DNA of 64,000 bases from Linderina pennispora (GCF_002104995.1 NW_024468263.1:310001-374000); one strand, 5' to 3'. Positions 1 through 10,551 are shown, counted from the stretch's first letter. Notes: a model not told the origin generated them from the letters alone. Translations and numbers: made by a program.

Positions 1-2340
1 TCACCGACAATCCAGCAAACCAACAAGCTGACCTACCTGACACAGGTTATCTACGAGACACTGCGCCTATTTCCACCGGTGCCTGGGTTACAACGTGAGT
101 GTCTGAAGGATTGTATCCTGCCTGGTGGCATCATTATCCGCAAGGGTGATACATTACGTCTCAGCATATGGAGTCTTCAGAGGAACCCCAAGTCATTCCC
201 GAGCCCGACTGTGTTTGATCCAGACCGCTTTTCGCCTGAGAATATCAAGAATATTAAGCCTGATGCGTGGGTTCCGTTTGCATCCGGTAGTCGTGCCTGT
301 ATTGGCCGTCAATTTGCCATGATGGAGCTGCGGGCTGTGCTAGCTCGCTTGCTGTCGAGATACGAGTTTCATGATGTTGGTGATGGTGAACTTCGGTATT
401 GGCCAGGAAAAACCACCACAAGTCCGATGGATCTCTTCATGACTGTCCAGAAGCGCACGAGTCTTCCCGATGCCGACACTCCATTGGCAGCAGACGCTGC
501 TGGTACTAATGGAAATCACACCGTCGAACATGCCGTTCTGCACCCACTTACTCACACCATCTCTGCTGACAGGCTGCCGCGTACATTTGTCGTGTACGGA
601 TCAAACATGGGCACCAGCGATGACTATGCGACGCAGATGGCCGAGCAGCTGAAGCGCATGGGGTTTGCTGACATTACTCTGGTGTCGCTGAATGACTGGG
701 ACTTTGCTTCAATGCAGTCTGCCGATGGCAGGCGCTCCCTGGTTGTGGCTATTACCAGTACGTACAACGGAATGCCGCCCGACAACGCCAGAAACTTTGC
801 CAAGCTGCTCGACCAGGAGACCCGCGCCGACATCCTCAAGGACGTCGACTTTGTACTGTTTGGTTGTGGCAACTCGCTCTGGCATACGTTCCTGAAGTTC
901 CCGCGCCATCTGTACCAGCGTCTTGATGATCTTGGTGCCACGCCACTGACGGAGTTTACAGCGGGAGATTCCAACGACGATCTCGACGACGAGTTCATGA
1001 AGTGGTCACTCCAGGTCGGAATGATTCTGACTGATCACTACGGCTCCAGTGTCGATGCCTACATTGATGTTGCCACGGACAAGTCGCTGCCGTACTCGCT
1101 AAAGTACGTTGACAACAGCCCTGCTGCCCCGTTCAGATTGTTGCTGGAGAACGCATCAGTCAAAGTCAACCGCGAGCAGCAGGACGTCGAAAGGAGCGGT
1201 CGCAGCACTCGGCATATCGAGATCACTCTGGATGACACATCGGATATCTCGTACACGACTGGCGACCACCTCAATATCTACCCAGTCAACGCGCCAAGTG
1301 TTGTGCGTGAGGTTTCCGCGATCCTAGAGTTCGATCTGGATACAGTATTCGAGCTGGAGCAGGTGTCGGACGCTTCGCGCTTTGCCCGTTCTGCTGCAGC
1401 AGTTATCTATGGCCACGCATGCACCGTCGCTGATGCCCTCCAATATGTCTGCGACTGGAAGGAAGCACCTTCACGCGAGCTGGTTGTTGCGCTGAGCGAG
1501 ACCTCAGGCAATGAGCCTACCTATGATTCGCTACGCAGGGCTGCTGAAGACGTCAACACGCTAGGCAAGCAGTCGGCTGGCTGGAGTGCATTCACGGCAC
1601 AGAATCGCACTGTTCTGGATGTGCTGCGCACGTATGCACCCCTGGTGCGCCAGATTCCATTTGCAACGCTGCTTCACTTTGTGTCGGCCATGGATCCCCG
1701 GCGGTACTCGATCGCCAGCTGCCAGTCGGTTGTTGGCAATGAAGTCCACATCTCAGCATCCATTGTCAACGATACCGTCAATGGCCGTTCCTACGGTGGT
1801 CTGGCAACCGAGTATCTGGCATCGTTGGAGGCGGGTGCTCGTGTGTCTGTGTCACATCTCTCAGCGCAAGACGTGTTCCACCTGCCACCTTCATCAGATG
1901 TGCCTGTAGTGTTCGTCGGCGCCGGTACTGGAGTTGCTCCGTTCCGCGGATTCCTGCAGCAGATGAAGCTTGCTGGCATTGGCGATGCTGCCATGTACTT
2001 TGGCTGCCGCAGCCCCGAGTACGACTACCTGTACAAGGACGAGCTCGGGCAGTATGTCCAAGACGGCACGCTGTCCAAGCTGCAGACAGCATTCTCGCGG
2101 GTCGGTGATGAGCGCAAGTATGTGCAGCACCACGTTTCCCAGGATGGAGCCAAGATCTGGTCGCATCTGCAGAACGGTGGGCGCATCTATGTCTGCGGAT
2201 CGGCTGATAAGCTGGGCAAGAGTATGAGTGCAGCCATGGTTCGGATCTTTGAAGAGCATGGCGGCCTATCTGCCGACGAGGCGAGCACGTACCTTTCCGA
2301 CCTGATCTCCAATGGTCGCTACGCCCAGGATATTTGGTGA
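1..2340 (+). CDS. Cytochrome P450-reductase fusion (CYP505/P450 BM3 class), 5' end outside the window
   Basis: Self-sufficient fatty-acid hydroxylase type: a P450 heme domain followed by a CPR-like FMN/FAD/NADPH reductase on one chain. Translation is open from base 1, so the gene enters from the left; the first visible part is the K-helix ExxR motif (ETLR, about 55-66). The heme loop FASGSRACIG with its cysteine ligand lies near 277-306. The linker is followed by the FMN-binding start FVVYGSNMGTS near 590, the FAD motif RRYSIAS near 1700, the NADPH-binding stretch VGAGTGVAPFRGF near 1920, and the terminal tryptophan (RYAQDIW) that stacks on FAD in this family. About 779 codons are visible without a break. 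A closely similar but frame-broken copy lies on the other strand at 27231-30915. The family usually hydroxylates fatty acids at subterminal carbons; the substrate here is not known. Confidence 0.95.
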   Translation, partial: SPTIQQTNKLTYLTQVIYETLRLFPPVPGLQRECLKDCILPGGIIIRKGDTLRLSIWSLQRNPKSFPSPTVFDPDRFSPENIKNIKPDAWVPFASGSRACIGRQFAMMELRAVLARLLSRYEFHDVGDGELRYWPGKTTTSPMDLFMTVQKRTSLPDADTPLAADAAGTNGNHTVEHAVLHPLTHTISADRLPRTFVVYGSNMGTSDDYATQMAEQLKRMGFADITLVSLNDWDFASMQSADGRRSLVVAITSTYNGMPPDNARNFAKLLDQETRADILKDVDFVLFGCGNSLWHTFLKFPRHLYQRLDDLGATPLTEFTAGDSNDDLDDEFMKWSLQVGMILTDHYGSSVDAYIDVATDKSLPYSLKYVDNSPAAPFRLLLENASVKVNREQQDVERSGRSTRHIEITLDDTSDISYTTGDHLNIYPVNAPSVVREVSAILEFDLDTVFELEQVSDASRFARSAAAVIYGHACTVADALQYVCDWKEAPSRELVVALSETSGNEPTYDSLRRAAEDVNTLGKQSAGWSAFTAQNRTVLDVLRTYAPLVRQIPFATLLHFVSAMDPRRYSIASCQSVVGNEVHISASIVNDTVNGRSYGGLATEYLASLEAGARVSVSHLSAQDVFHLPPSSDVPVVFVGAGTGVAPFRGFLQQMKLAGIGDAAMYFGCRSPEYDYLYKDELGQYVQDGTLSKLQTAFSRVGDERKYVQHHVSQDGAKIWSHLQNGGRIYVCGSADKLGKSMSAAMVRIFEEHGGLSADEASTYLSDLISNGRYAQDIW

Positions 2341-2637
2341 CTAATATTCCAATAAATTGCAAGCTGAACTCTCACTCCCGCTGAACAGCAGGCAGTGCTT
2401 TTCAGCGCATCATGATCCAAGACTGCTAACCATGTCTAGACATGGACACACTATTTATGCCTCGTCTAGGAGAATAGCTGGAGATTGTCGCTACTTCACG
2501 AAGTAAACAAAAATATCGGAAACGACGCTCAGGCGCCAACTGATTTTCGGGCCATTTCTTCGCGCCCTTCTTGTCTCCACAAATATACCCATTTCTATTT
2601 TTACCTCATACTTTTTAACCCTCTTAGAGTTTTAGAG

Positions 2638-3579
2638 ATGTCAAACTACCGTGGCTACAATTCCGGCGCATCTGGCAATGATGGCGGCTCATATGGAAAC
2701 AGCGGTCGTGCCGGTGGCTCCTATGGCAGTCCCAATAGTGCTGCTGGCAGCTCTGGCGGCTTCCGTCGCTACGGAGGTGCTAGCTCCCGCTACAATGCTA
2801 GTGGCGGTGGTAGCAACGACAGCTACGGCGACAGCAGCCAACAGCGTCAGTATGACGATTCGGACGAAGAAGTCGACTTCATCAAGACAAAGATTACCAA
2901 GGCCAAGCAGGACACCTTGGACTCGACCCGTAATGCGCTGCGCACACTGCAGCAGACTGAGGATGTGGGTGTCAAGACCCTGACGAAGTTGGGCGAGCAG
3001 ACGGAGCAGCTGAACCGCATCGACCGCACAATGGAGATGACTAGCTTGCAGGCCGAGAGCTCGGTGGAGCAGACAGGCAAGCTGCGCACACTCAACAAGT
3101 CGATTTTCCACGTTCATGTCAAGAACCCGTTCAGCGGCAAGAAGCGCCGTGAAGCAGAGATGGCAAAGCTTGAGGCCGAACAGGAGCGTGTGCGCCTGGC
3201 CGAGGAGCGCAAGCTGCAAAACGACCACGAGTCGCGTAACCGGATCGGCCAATTTACGAACCCGAACGGGCTCCGGGCCGCCGGCCCACCAGGCCGCATG
3301 ACGGCCGATGGCCACACCATTGTGTCAGACACCGGTATGTCAAGGTCGGAGCGCTCAAAGTATACCTTCGATGACAACGAGGATCCCGAGATTGAGAACG
3401 AGATCAACGATAACCTGAATGAGATGAGCTCGGCGCTGGGTCGCCTCAAGGACCTGTCTCTGGCCACGCAGCGTGAGCTGAATGCCCAGGATGACCCGCT
3501 CCGGCGTATCACTGATACAACTGACAAGACCAGCGACAACATCGGCGTTGCTCGGTACCAACTCAGCCGCATCAAGTAG
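2638..3579 (+). CDS. SEC9: SNAP-25 family t-SNARE, Sec9-like
   Basis: Plasma-membrane Qbc-SNARE that pairs with a syntaxin and a synaptobrevin to fuse secretory vesicles. About 313 aa. A Gly/Ser/Asn-rich disordered N-terminus (residues 1-75) is followed by two SNARE helices: Qb at about 90-155 with LGEQTEQLNRID at the zero layer, and Qc at about 250-313 with LNAQDDPLRRI, each carrying the central glutamine. Between them are an NPF motif and a charged linker rich in E/R. There is no cysteine palmitoylation cluster, as in yeast Sec9 and unlike mammalian SNAP-25. The ATG at 2638 is the first in frame; reading could extend upstream only from non-ATG codons. The gene is intact. Confidence 0.9.
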   Translation: MSNYRGYNSGASGNDGGSYGNSGRAGGSYGSPNSAAGSSGGFRRYGGASSRYNASGGGSNDSYGDSSQQRQYDDSDEEVDFIKTKITKAKQDTLDSTRNALRTLQQTEDVGVKTLTKLGEQTEQLNRIDRTMEMTSLQAESSVEQTGKLRTLNKSIFHVHVKNPFSGKKRREAEMAKLEAEQERVRLAEERKLQNDHESRNRIGQFTNPNGLRAAGPPGRMTADGHTIVSDTGMSRSERSKYTFDDNEDPEIENEINDNLNEMSSALGRLKDLSLATQRELNAQDDPLRRITDTTDKTSDNIGVARYQLSRIK

Positions 3580-3740
3580 CCAATGTAAGGGGGCTTTCAC
3601 TTTATTTTCCTTTTTCCTTCCAATATACTACCACCATTACATTACCTGGAATCTAGACGAACATTCCATATTATCCGTTGCTCTATGTAGTGGGATAACG
3701 TTATATTCATTCAGCTAGAGATGAAGAGAGGAAAAGATTT

Positions 3741-5060
3741 TTAGCTGCACTTTCCAATGCCAGACGAGGCACTGGCTACCTTGTCCGCCATGTTCTGGCA
3801 GCTGTCCGCCGAAAGCCAAGAAACAGGCGCCTGCTTTGGAAGGTTGCGGTGCCAGATGGCCTCAGTGGTGCCATCGTTGGCAGCATGGATGCGGATGAAG
3901 TCGGCCAGCAGCAGATCAGGCTGGATCTGCAGGTGCTCGTTAAAGTCAGTGGCATTGTTGACACTGCTGATGTGGTCAGTGCGGTAGATTGAGTTGTCAG
4001 CGACAACGCGCAGCTTCTGGTTGTCATTGAACTGGTAGCCGTCAACTAGGTTGTCCCACAGGGGGATAGTCGCGCCGCCGCGCTTCAGGGGCTCAGTGCT
4101 CATATCGATCAGCACATCCCAGTCACCTATCGCTTTGTGGAAGCTGTCGACGTTGCTGTACCCAGTGACATCGCCTGCATGAACAGTAAGGCCAGCATCA
4201 GCCAGGCCCTGTACGAACCACTGCTGGCCCTGGTCAACGGTCCAGCTGGTGACAGTGCCGTTGGGGACCCGGTTGTAGCGCGCAAAGCCGACGGTTTTGG
4301 TCTGCTTGGTCAGCCCCGTAGACTTGGCGTGGTCCTGCAGGCAGGCATAGCGCGACTCGATGCCCTCAAACAGCTTGTTGGCATCAGCCTCGCGGTTATA
4401 GAAGGCGCCGATAAACTTTATCCACTCTGCCTTGCCCAGCATATCGGTTGCGCTCTCTGGGTTGACAGCGACTGAGTACGGGTCACTCATGCCATAGGTG
4501 GTGAAGGTCCAGTCCAGCACGTTATCGCCAAGGTCATACGACACACGCGGGGTCAGGATTGCGCGGCGGCTGTTTTTGGTCTTGGGTGTGCCAAAGTTCT
4601 GCTGGATCCGGGGGAGTCCATCCAGCCGCTTCTGCATGCAGGGTGATGTCACCTCCAGGAACCTGTACGAGGCACCGACCGAGTCCTGCTCGCCGAGCAG
4701 CTCTAGAATCGCGCTGGCCGGAGCCGAGTCCAGGGCAACCTTCTTGGCCGGCACGTCGAAGACCTTTGTCCAGTCGCCGACTTGAGTGCTGGTTGCATCG
4801 GTAGCTGGGTGATCGGCCGGAGCTGGGGTGCCGCACTGCACCAGGATGTAGTTTTCGTCCGACACAAGGTTACGAATGACCTTGTAGTTTTTGTTATAGC
4901 TGATCTCGAATCCAGCCCCGTACTTGGTGGTGACCTTGTCTGGGAAGTAGTCTTTGCTGGGATCGAACTTGGTGACGCAGCCAGACTCGTTGGCGATCGC
5001 TGGTGCAGCAGCCAGAAGCGCCGCGAGGGAGACAGCAATGACGTTGATTCTGAAGAGCAT
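3741..5060 (-). CDS. Secreted periplasmic-binding-protein-like protein
   Basis: A 439-aa protein starting at the ATG at 5060 with a clear signal peptide (MLFRINVIAVSLAALLAAAP, cleavage near AIANES). The body looks like a class III substrate-binding protein of the FecB/BtuF type: two alpha/beta lobes, with the stretches WDVLIDMSTEPLKRGG and RTDHISSVNNATDF in the second lobe. Four or more cysteines suggest disulphides and extracellular location. Fungi lack the ABC importers such proteins serve in bacteria, so the role is open; metal-chelate or cofactor binding is an inference. A TATA-like run (TATATATA, about 5245-5254) lies about 185 bases upstream. The assignment rests on overall look rather than a unique motif. 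Confidence 0.6.
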   Translation of the reverse strand: MLFRINVIAVSLAALLAAAPAIANESGCVTKFDPSKDYFPDKVTTKYGAGFEISYNKNYKVIRNLVSDENYILVQCGTPAPADHPATDATSTQVGDWTKVFDVPAKKVALDSAPASAILELLGEQDSVGASYRFLEVTSPCMQKRLDGLPRIQQNFGTPKTKNSRRAILTPRVSYDLGDNVLDWTFTTYGMSDPYSVAVNPESATDMLGKAEWIKFIGAFYNREADANKLFEGIESRYACLQDHAKSTGLTKQTKTVGFARYNRVPNGTVTSWTVDQGQQWFVQGLADAGLTVHAGDVTGYSNVDSFHKAIGDWDVLIDMSTEPLKRGGATIPLWDNLVDGYQFNDNQKLRVVADNSIYRTDHISSVNNATDFNEHLQIQPDLLLADFIRIHAANDGTTEAIWHRNLPKQAPVSWLSADSCQNMADKVASASSGIGKCS

Positions 5061-6512
5061 CTTTTGGGAATAGAAGGAAATGGTTTGGCAGTATGTCGGC
5101 AGTGAAAGCAAGTCAGCTCGTGCGACGATGAACTTTTTAAATTGCAATTTAAAAGAAGGTGCGACCGCTAAAGATTGATGAATGTTGTAGTGGCTCGAGG
5201 CTTGATGAGGTGAGAAGGCAGTTGTTCGGGCAGAAGGGACAAGTCTATATATATGTCGCCTTTGATCAGCGTCCACCGTCTCCAGCTTAGCTCCAATACA
5301 TGCCAACCTCTACTCAAAAAAATAAAAAAAACTTGACTCGGTTGACGATGGATGTTGGGCCTAAAAATTATCCAGCTGCAGACGAGTCGTAAGCCTGATT
5401 AGTTCTTGACATGTTGCCCAGCATGTCCATGCCCAACCACTCTTGAGCACTGTGACTATTGTGTCCATTGCTATGGGTGCGCTCCCGCAGATATTTTTAG
5501 ATTCTAAAAACTGCCAAGTGGTGCACGGCGTGACCTCACCTGCTCCCTCCTTCTTCAAGCGATGGGGGTCCTGGGCAAGAGACCTGCATGGTGTGGTGGA
5601 CGCAGAGACTCTGCATTGTTGGTGGCCGACAGGTGCCAGGATTGAAAGCTGTTTGAAGGCGGCCTGCGTTTGTGTGAATTCCCAACAGCCCATGTTCTCA
5701 GGTTGGACTTTTCTGGATTGGCCGCGCAGCATGGGGCACCGGGGTTTGCTCACTCGAGCATCATGGATCTTGGAAGGGGGTGCGGTAGGCAAACGTGCAG
5801 GGGGTACGGGTTCATGGCTTTTGCAGTTTCTTTAGATAGCTGGTCCCAGTGTCGCCTGTCCCAACATGTATGCCCGCAAGAGGCCCCTCTTTTGCTATCT
5901 TTACGGCTCAGTTTTTGGGGCATGGGAAGAGCAGCCAGCCAGAGATGCGTGGCGTGGTGAGCATGAGGTAGGCAGTCAATGGAGAGAGAATGCTCGCCCA
6001 AAAATACCACATCTAGTCTTCCTATTCGGGCATTGCTTGGCCAATATCCTATATGCCCGAAAAAATGGCCTTGACTGGCACACAGCACCGAGCATATGCA
6101 CAGATAACGCACGACCCCTTTGTAACATCTGCATCCACCCTCCGAACGTTCCATTTTTTCTTTGTCAACTGAGAACACCTTTCCATCCAGCGAATAATCC
6201 AGCACAGCAGCTGCAGTATCTTTATTAGCGTCCACCAGCCTGGGTTGTCCGGGCGCTCACTGCATTGCGCAATTATACGTGCATTGTTGGGTGCCTCAGT
6301 CAACAGCACCCTCTACTCTGAGGCGGGCAGATCCGCAGCTGTCCCTACATGTCGCCATGCCAGGTCCCAGCCATCACTGATCTAATTCACCACGATCCAC
6401 AGCATGGAATCAACGCCGCCTAAGCCTTTTGGTCGGAGCTGCGACAGGCGCTTCGGTTTCTCCTCCACAAATTTTGTTTGGCTTTATTCAATTCTGCAGG
6501 CGCTCGAAAAGA
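5061..6512. other. Divergent intergenic region, no gene recognised
   Basis: About 1.45 kb between the secreted binding-protein-like gene (leftward) and PSF1 (rightward). Apart from the TATA-like run near 5245 and an A-run near 5320, I see no conserved reading frame, RNA gene or repeat. Reading frames on both strands overlap one another and are rich in Cys/Trp/His, which is typical of chance frames. Confidence 0.5.
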
Positions 6513-7235
6513 ATGCTGGGTGACGAATGCTTCAAGCTGGCCAAGGAGGCCAAGGATGTGACGCCGGACCACATTCCTGCCTATAATGAGGAGCTGGTGC
6601 GCCTTGTAACTCAGGAGTCGCGATATCTGTGGCGGCGCGTCGTCGAGCTTATCCAGGCGACAGAGTCCTCCAGCCAACAGAGCTCCTCGGGCGTGTTTAG
6701 TCCCAGCCAGTCGACCAGCAAGCCGGACCTTTCTTCGCAGCCTTTCAGCAACGACCCCGCAGACGTGAGCCGCTCCATGGAAAGCGAAAACATGCAGGGC
6801 CAGGTCGCGCTTTACGTGCACACGATTGAGCGCAACAAGCGGTGTCTGATGGCGTACCACCGGAAACGGGCAGAGTTTCTGCAGTCGTTGCTGTGGGCAG
6901 TGCATTTAGCGCCGACGATGGTGCCACAGAATGTGTCGCAGAGGCTGGCGCCTGAGGAGCAGAACTATGCAAGAGAGTATGCAAAGCTCAACATGAAATA
7001 CAGAGATAGCGTGGAGGCCACATTGTGCCCCAATGATTCGCTTGACTGGGCCTTGAATGGAGAGGTACCGCCGCGCGATTTGCTGATCGAAGTGCGTGTA
7101 CACAGAGACTGCGGTGAGATTGTAACCCAGTCTGGTATCGTCAACCTGCAAGCCGGCACCCAGCACTACCTGTGCCGCTCGGATGTCGAGCACTTGCTGA
7201 CCATCGGGTATCTTGAGCACATCAATCCGACATAG
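6513..7235 (+). CDS. PSF1: GINS complex subunit Psf1
   Basis: Part of the GINS tetramer that joins Cdc45 and Mcm2-7 in the CMG replicative helicase. 240 aa (yeast Psf1 is about 208, human about 196); the extra length is a Ser/Gln-rich insert at about residues 50-90. Family landmarks seen: an N-terminus MLGDECFKLAKEAK like the M-x-G-D start of yeast Psf1, then PAYNEELVRLV, the conserved ERNKRCLMAYHRKR helix, the EEQNYAREYAKL helix, and the C-terminal B domain with PPRDLLIEVRVHRDCGEI and a final GYLEHI. The ATG at 6513 is chosen because it matches the family N-terminus; the frame is open upstream to about 6429 but has no earlier ATG. Confidence 0.92.
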   Translation: MLGDECFKLAKEAKDVTPDHIPAYNEELVRLVTQESRYLWRRVVELIQATESSSQQSSSGVFSPSQSTSKPDLSSQPFSNDPADVSRSMESENMQGQVALYVHTIERNKRCLMAYHRKRAEFLQSLLWAVHLAPTMVPQNVSQRLAPEEQNYAREYAKLNMKYRDSVEATLCPNDSLDWALNGEVPPRDLLIEVRVHRDCGEIVTQSGIVNLQAGTQHYLCRSDVEHLLTIGYLEHINPT

Positions 7236-7816
7236 CAAATACTATTTAATCAAAAGTGTAATATAAACCTCAACACATACTTGTGGATGGCAACATACCA
7301 GTGATCAGTGGATGTCGCATCGCATGATATATCGAGAAGTGGTTACTAGTGCATCTGAATATTAGCCCTGTGTTGCGCTCCGCCGATACCAATGCCTCAG
7401 GGCAGGCGCATCCCTTGCATCAAGCCGATGGTGCAGCGCTGTCCCTGGCGGGGATTTGGCCATATACCAAATGCGTACAGCCTCCATTCAGTTATTTTCT
7501 CTTTCGTTTTCACTCGGTAAGGATCCTTCAAAAACTCTGGACTACTACCAGCTCCTTGACAGATCATTCCTACGTAAACCAATTGCTTCTAATCATTTTT
7601 ATTATATTTTAGTAGAGATAGCTGACATATGGAAAAATTTTGTTTTGCGTTCTTCAGCAGTCCTCTCGCCTAAAGGGCCACAGGCCATGTAGCGATATTA
7701 GAAGTGTCAAATAGAGGAGAGAAGTTATTAGGGAGATTTGTTGGAATGGCGTGGGGAAAGATAGTGTGGTGAATAGTAGAAAGGTAGTAAAAGGGATTTC
7801 AGCAGAGCTGCCAGCT
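7236..7816. other. Convergent 3' intergenic region
   Basis: About 580 bases between the 3' ends of PSF1 and the disordered-protein gene. It is A/T-rich with AATAAA-like stretches and must hold both 3' UTRs. No gene, RNA or repeat recognised. Confidence 0.5.
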
Positions 7817-9796
7817 CTAAACAGCAACACCAGGCGATCTCTTGGGTACAAACAGGCTCTTTGCACGAGTCATGCTGTTCCTAACAACAACGCTGGTCGA
7901 CCGCTTTAACGTGTTCAGTCTGCCGCTCAGGGTTCCGAGTCCAGCACGAGCAACAGCCGTACTGGTGACATTCTTTGCACCCCTATGCATGGCGGCCATC
8001 TCTACCGACATCTTGCCATCAAACCCATCGTGGTCAAAGTCCGACCCATCGATGTTTTTGTCGCTGTCTTCGGATGCCAGGTACCTAGGCGGCGCATCAT
8101 TGTCGGCATCCACGCGTGCGTCTACAGTCTTGGGCCGCAGATTGTCGGCTGAGCGCTCATTCCGGGGCGCAAAAATCGGGCGTGCAGTACGCCGCAGAAC
8201 CATCGAGGTTGTGTGCCGGACAGACTGCATTCTGCGAGACAGCCCGCTCAAGATGCGCGACGGCTGGCGCTGCAGCCCTTGGTTGGTGTGGCCAATTGTG
8301 CCGAGCCGCGACTTTGCGGTCTGCGCGCGGCGCTCCTGGGCGGCGGGCAGGCGCTCGGGCCTCGCTTGGACGGGCTCGCTTGCCCCGCCAATACTTTGTT
8401 TTGGCTGAGTTGCGGTGGGGGCTGTTTCAGAGATAGTCTTGGGGGCCGCTTCGGGGCCCTGTTCAGGACTAGCTTCGGGAGTGGTTTCTTTGGCAATAGA
8501 TGTCTTCCGCAGTTCGTTGCCACTCAGCGCCTTCTGTAGCTTGGTTTCTGCATGGCGGCTACCCTCCCGGGCCAAGGCACTGGCAAGGCTTCCGCGACGG
8601 CTCCTGGCACGCGATCTGTAGCTGGCAGGCGATGTCGGCCGATTGCCATCTGGCTGTGGCGACACTGGTTGAGAGCTGGGCATATCATGCTTTGGCTGCG
8701 CAACCTCGCAGCCAGCTTCCTCCTTTCCCTGGTCATCCTTCGCCTCCTCTTCCTCCTGGGACTTTTCAGCCTCATGCATCGAAGCGCGCTTGGATCCGGA
8801 TACTGGGGCGTCAACAGCCGCTTCAGCAGGGATTGTAATGGAGAACATGTTGGCAGTGGGATCAGTAGCCATCGATGTGCTGTTGTCAAAGTTGAATATA
8901 TCGAAATCGGCAAGCACGCTGGTGGCTGGCTCCGGCACAGCAGCCGGCGGTACTACAAGGCTCTCCTCGCTGCCCGACGTAACCGATGCAGTGGCGGCCT
9001 GGACTACATCCCCCGCATTGCTTGGCGCCTCCACACTACTATCGCTGGAATCACTAGCTGAGTCTGAGACCCCACCGGGCAGCACAACTGCAGCCGTGGC
9101 ATCCTGGGGCTCTGCACCGGACTCATCAGCCACTGGGGTGGTTTCGATCAGAGAAGCACGCTTTTCGGTATCAATCGGAGCATCCTCATCCGACTTGGTA
9201 TCCACGGTCTCTTCCTGGACGGGTGGCTGGTCCTTTGCTTCTACAGGCGGCTCCGCTGCAGCCTCACCTGCCGGCGAGCTTTTCAGAGCGGCGTACGAGA
9301 AGGTAATAGAATCGTAGTGGTGGTGGGACTGGTCAAAGCCATTGTTCTCGGCATCTTTGGTCTCCCTGGCGCCTCCCTCTGGCTCCTCTGGCTCCTCTGG
9401 CTCCATAGGCTGCTCTGGCTTTGCCACAATAACACGCGCTGGCGCGGTAGCCACCAGCTCAGGCTCCTCCACGGCAATTCCCTCCGAGGTGGCCTTTGAT
9501 GACGCGGTCTCGGTGCTGGCAGCCGGCGACGGCTCGGTGGCAGTAGAATCAATGGCAGTGTTCTTGCATATAGCCGCTTGCACTATCGGCGTGGCCTCGG
9601 GCTCCTCGGAATCCTCAGAATGGGCGTCACTGGTCTTGTCGGTGCGCGGGTTGCCGAGATCCGGGATGCTGAGCTTGGAGGAGCCAAAGTCTGGCATCAT
9701 CCAGTCGAGCCCCTTGCTAAGACCAGACTCGCCCTCGAAGCTGAACTGGTGCGTGGCGGCGGTGTCGCCATGCGATGCAGCGCTGCCAGAAAGCAT
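7817..9796 (-). CDS. Large acidic disordered protein with a duplicated basic motif
   Basis: 659 aa from an ATG at 9796, unrecognised. Most of it is low-complexity Glu/Ala/Ser/Pro. The N-terminus has short ordered-looking segments (GLDWMMPDFGSSKLSIPDLG). After an acidic half comes a basic Ser/Arg region (RSRARSRRGSLASALAREGS). Near the C-terminus two related motifs occur: SRRMQSVRHTTSMVLRRTA followed by PIFAPR, and GRLNTLKRSTSVVVRNSMTR followed by SLFVPKR at the very end. Each is an amphipathic basic helix followed by a hydrophobic-F-x-P-[RK] tail, which could bind membrane, phosphoinositide or a partner protein. No signal peptide or TM segment. The long uninterrupted frame and consistent codon use support a real gene; the function is unknown. 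Confidence 0.75.
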   Translation of the reverse strand: MLSGSAASHGDTAATHQFSFEGESGLSKGLDWMMPDFGSSKLSIPDLGNPRTDKTSDAHSEDSEEPEATPIVQAAICKNTAIDSTATEPSPAASTETASSKATSEGIAVEEPELVATAPARVIVAKPEQPMEPEEPEEPEGGARETKDAENNGFDQSHHHYDSITFSYAALKSSPAGEAAAEPPVEAKDQPPVQEETVDTKSDEDAPIDTEKRASLIETTPVADESGAEPQDATAAVVLPGGVSDSASDSSDSSVEAPSNAGDVVQAATASVTSGSEESLVVPPAAVPEPATSVLADFDIFNFDNSTSMATDPTANMFSITIPAEAAVDAPVSGSKRASMHEAEKSQEEEEAKDDQGKEEAGCEVAQPKHDMPSSQPVSPQPDGNRPTSPASYRSRARSRRGSLASALAREGSRHAETKLQKALSGNELRKTSIAKETTPEASPEQGPEAAPKTISETAPTATQPKQSIGGASEPVQARPERLPAAQERRAQTAKSRLGTIGHTNQGLQRQPSRILSGLSRRMQSVRHTTSMVLRRTARPIFAPRNERSADNLRPKTVDARVDADNDAPPRYLASEDSDKNIDGSDFDHDGFDGKMSVEMAAMHRGAKNVTSTAVARAGLGTLSGRLNTLKRSTSVVVRNSMTRAKSLFVPKRSPGVAV

Positions 9797-10551
9797 GCTT
9801 TTTGCAAGGTAGGAATAATAAAGAACGTGAACGGAGGAACTTGAGGAATCCCAATGCAGATCGAGATCGTCAGCAGTGAAGGGGCTGTGGCAAGTGAAAT
9901 CGTTAACCGAATATGACCAAGGGGGGATTCAATATTAGCCTCAAAACCCCTATCTTGATGTCTGTGATATCGGAATACAGAAGAGTTGAGAGCAAATTAT
10001 GTAAAACTATAAAGCGAAAAAGAAGAAATGGCTAGGATATTGCTGAAGAGAAAGAGGGAGCGGACGGGGTTGACTTCTAGGATGGAAAGGTGGCAATGGG
10101 CTAAAGGGGGTCAAAAATGAAACAAGGTGGTAGCGGAATGCTGGGAACAATCGGTATGGACGACCCTCCTTCTATCTCCAAACAGGGACTAGCCGTTGCG
10201 CAATGAGGAGCAGGGGGTACTCTAGCCACCATATTCGCTGTAAAATTTTATTCGATCAATATCACGCTTCAAGCCTAGAGGACATGTCTAATCCTCTTTT
10301 CTCCTCCCTGTTCTGTATTCTTGGGAGAAGGGTAGAGGGGGAGGGTGCTGTATAGCAGTATGCTACTAAGAAGGCTAGACCAACTCTTATTTTCCAAAAA
10401 AAAAAAAAGAAAAGCGTCCCCTCTCTCCACGTTCCCACCCAATGGCGAATATGAAATGGGCACAAAGAATGCTATACAGGAGTGGTGGCATGTTTTTGCG
10501 CTTTAAAAACGTTTATACATTGCAATCTACTGTTCCCAAGAGAAAAATAGT
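9797..10551. other. Intergenic region with purine-rich leader
   Basis: About 750 bases upstream of the disordered-protein gene and downstream of the ankyrin gene. Contains G/A-rich stretches (about 9990-10130) and a run of 13 A near 10397-10409. No coding frame, RNA gene or element recognised. Confidence 0.45.

Noticed and set aside
2485-2637. Longer N-terminus for SEC9
   Set aside because: The upstream 51 codons start from a non-ATG codon and read as A/T-rich leader. The ATG at 2638 gives the expected Gly/Ser-rich Sec9 start.
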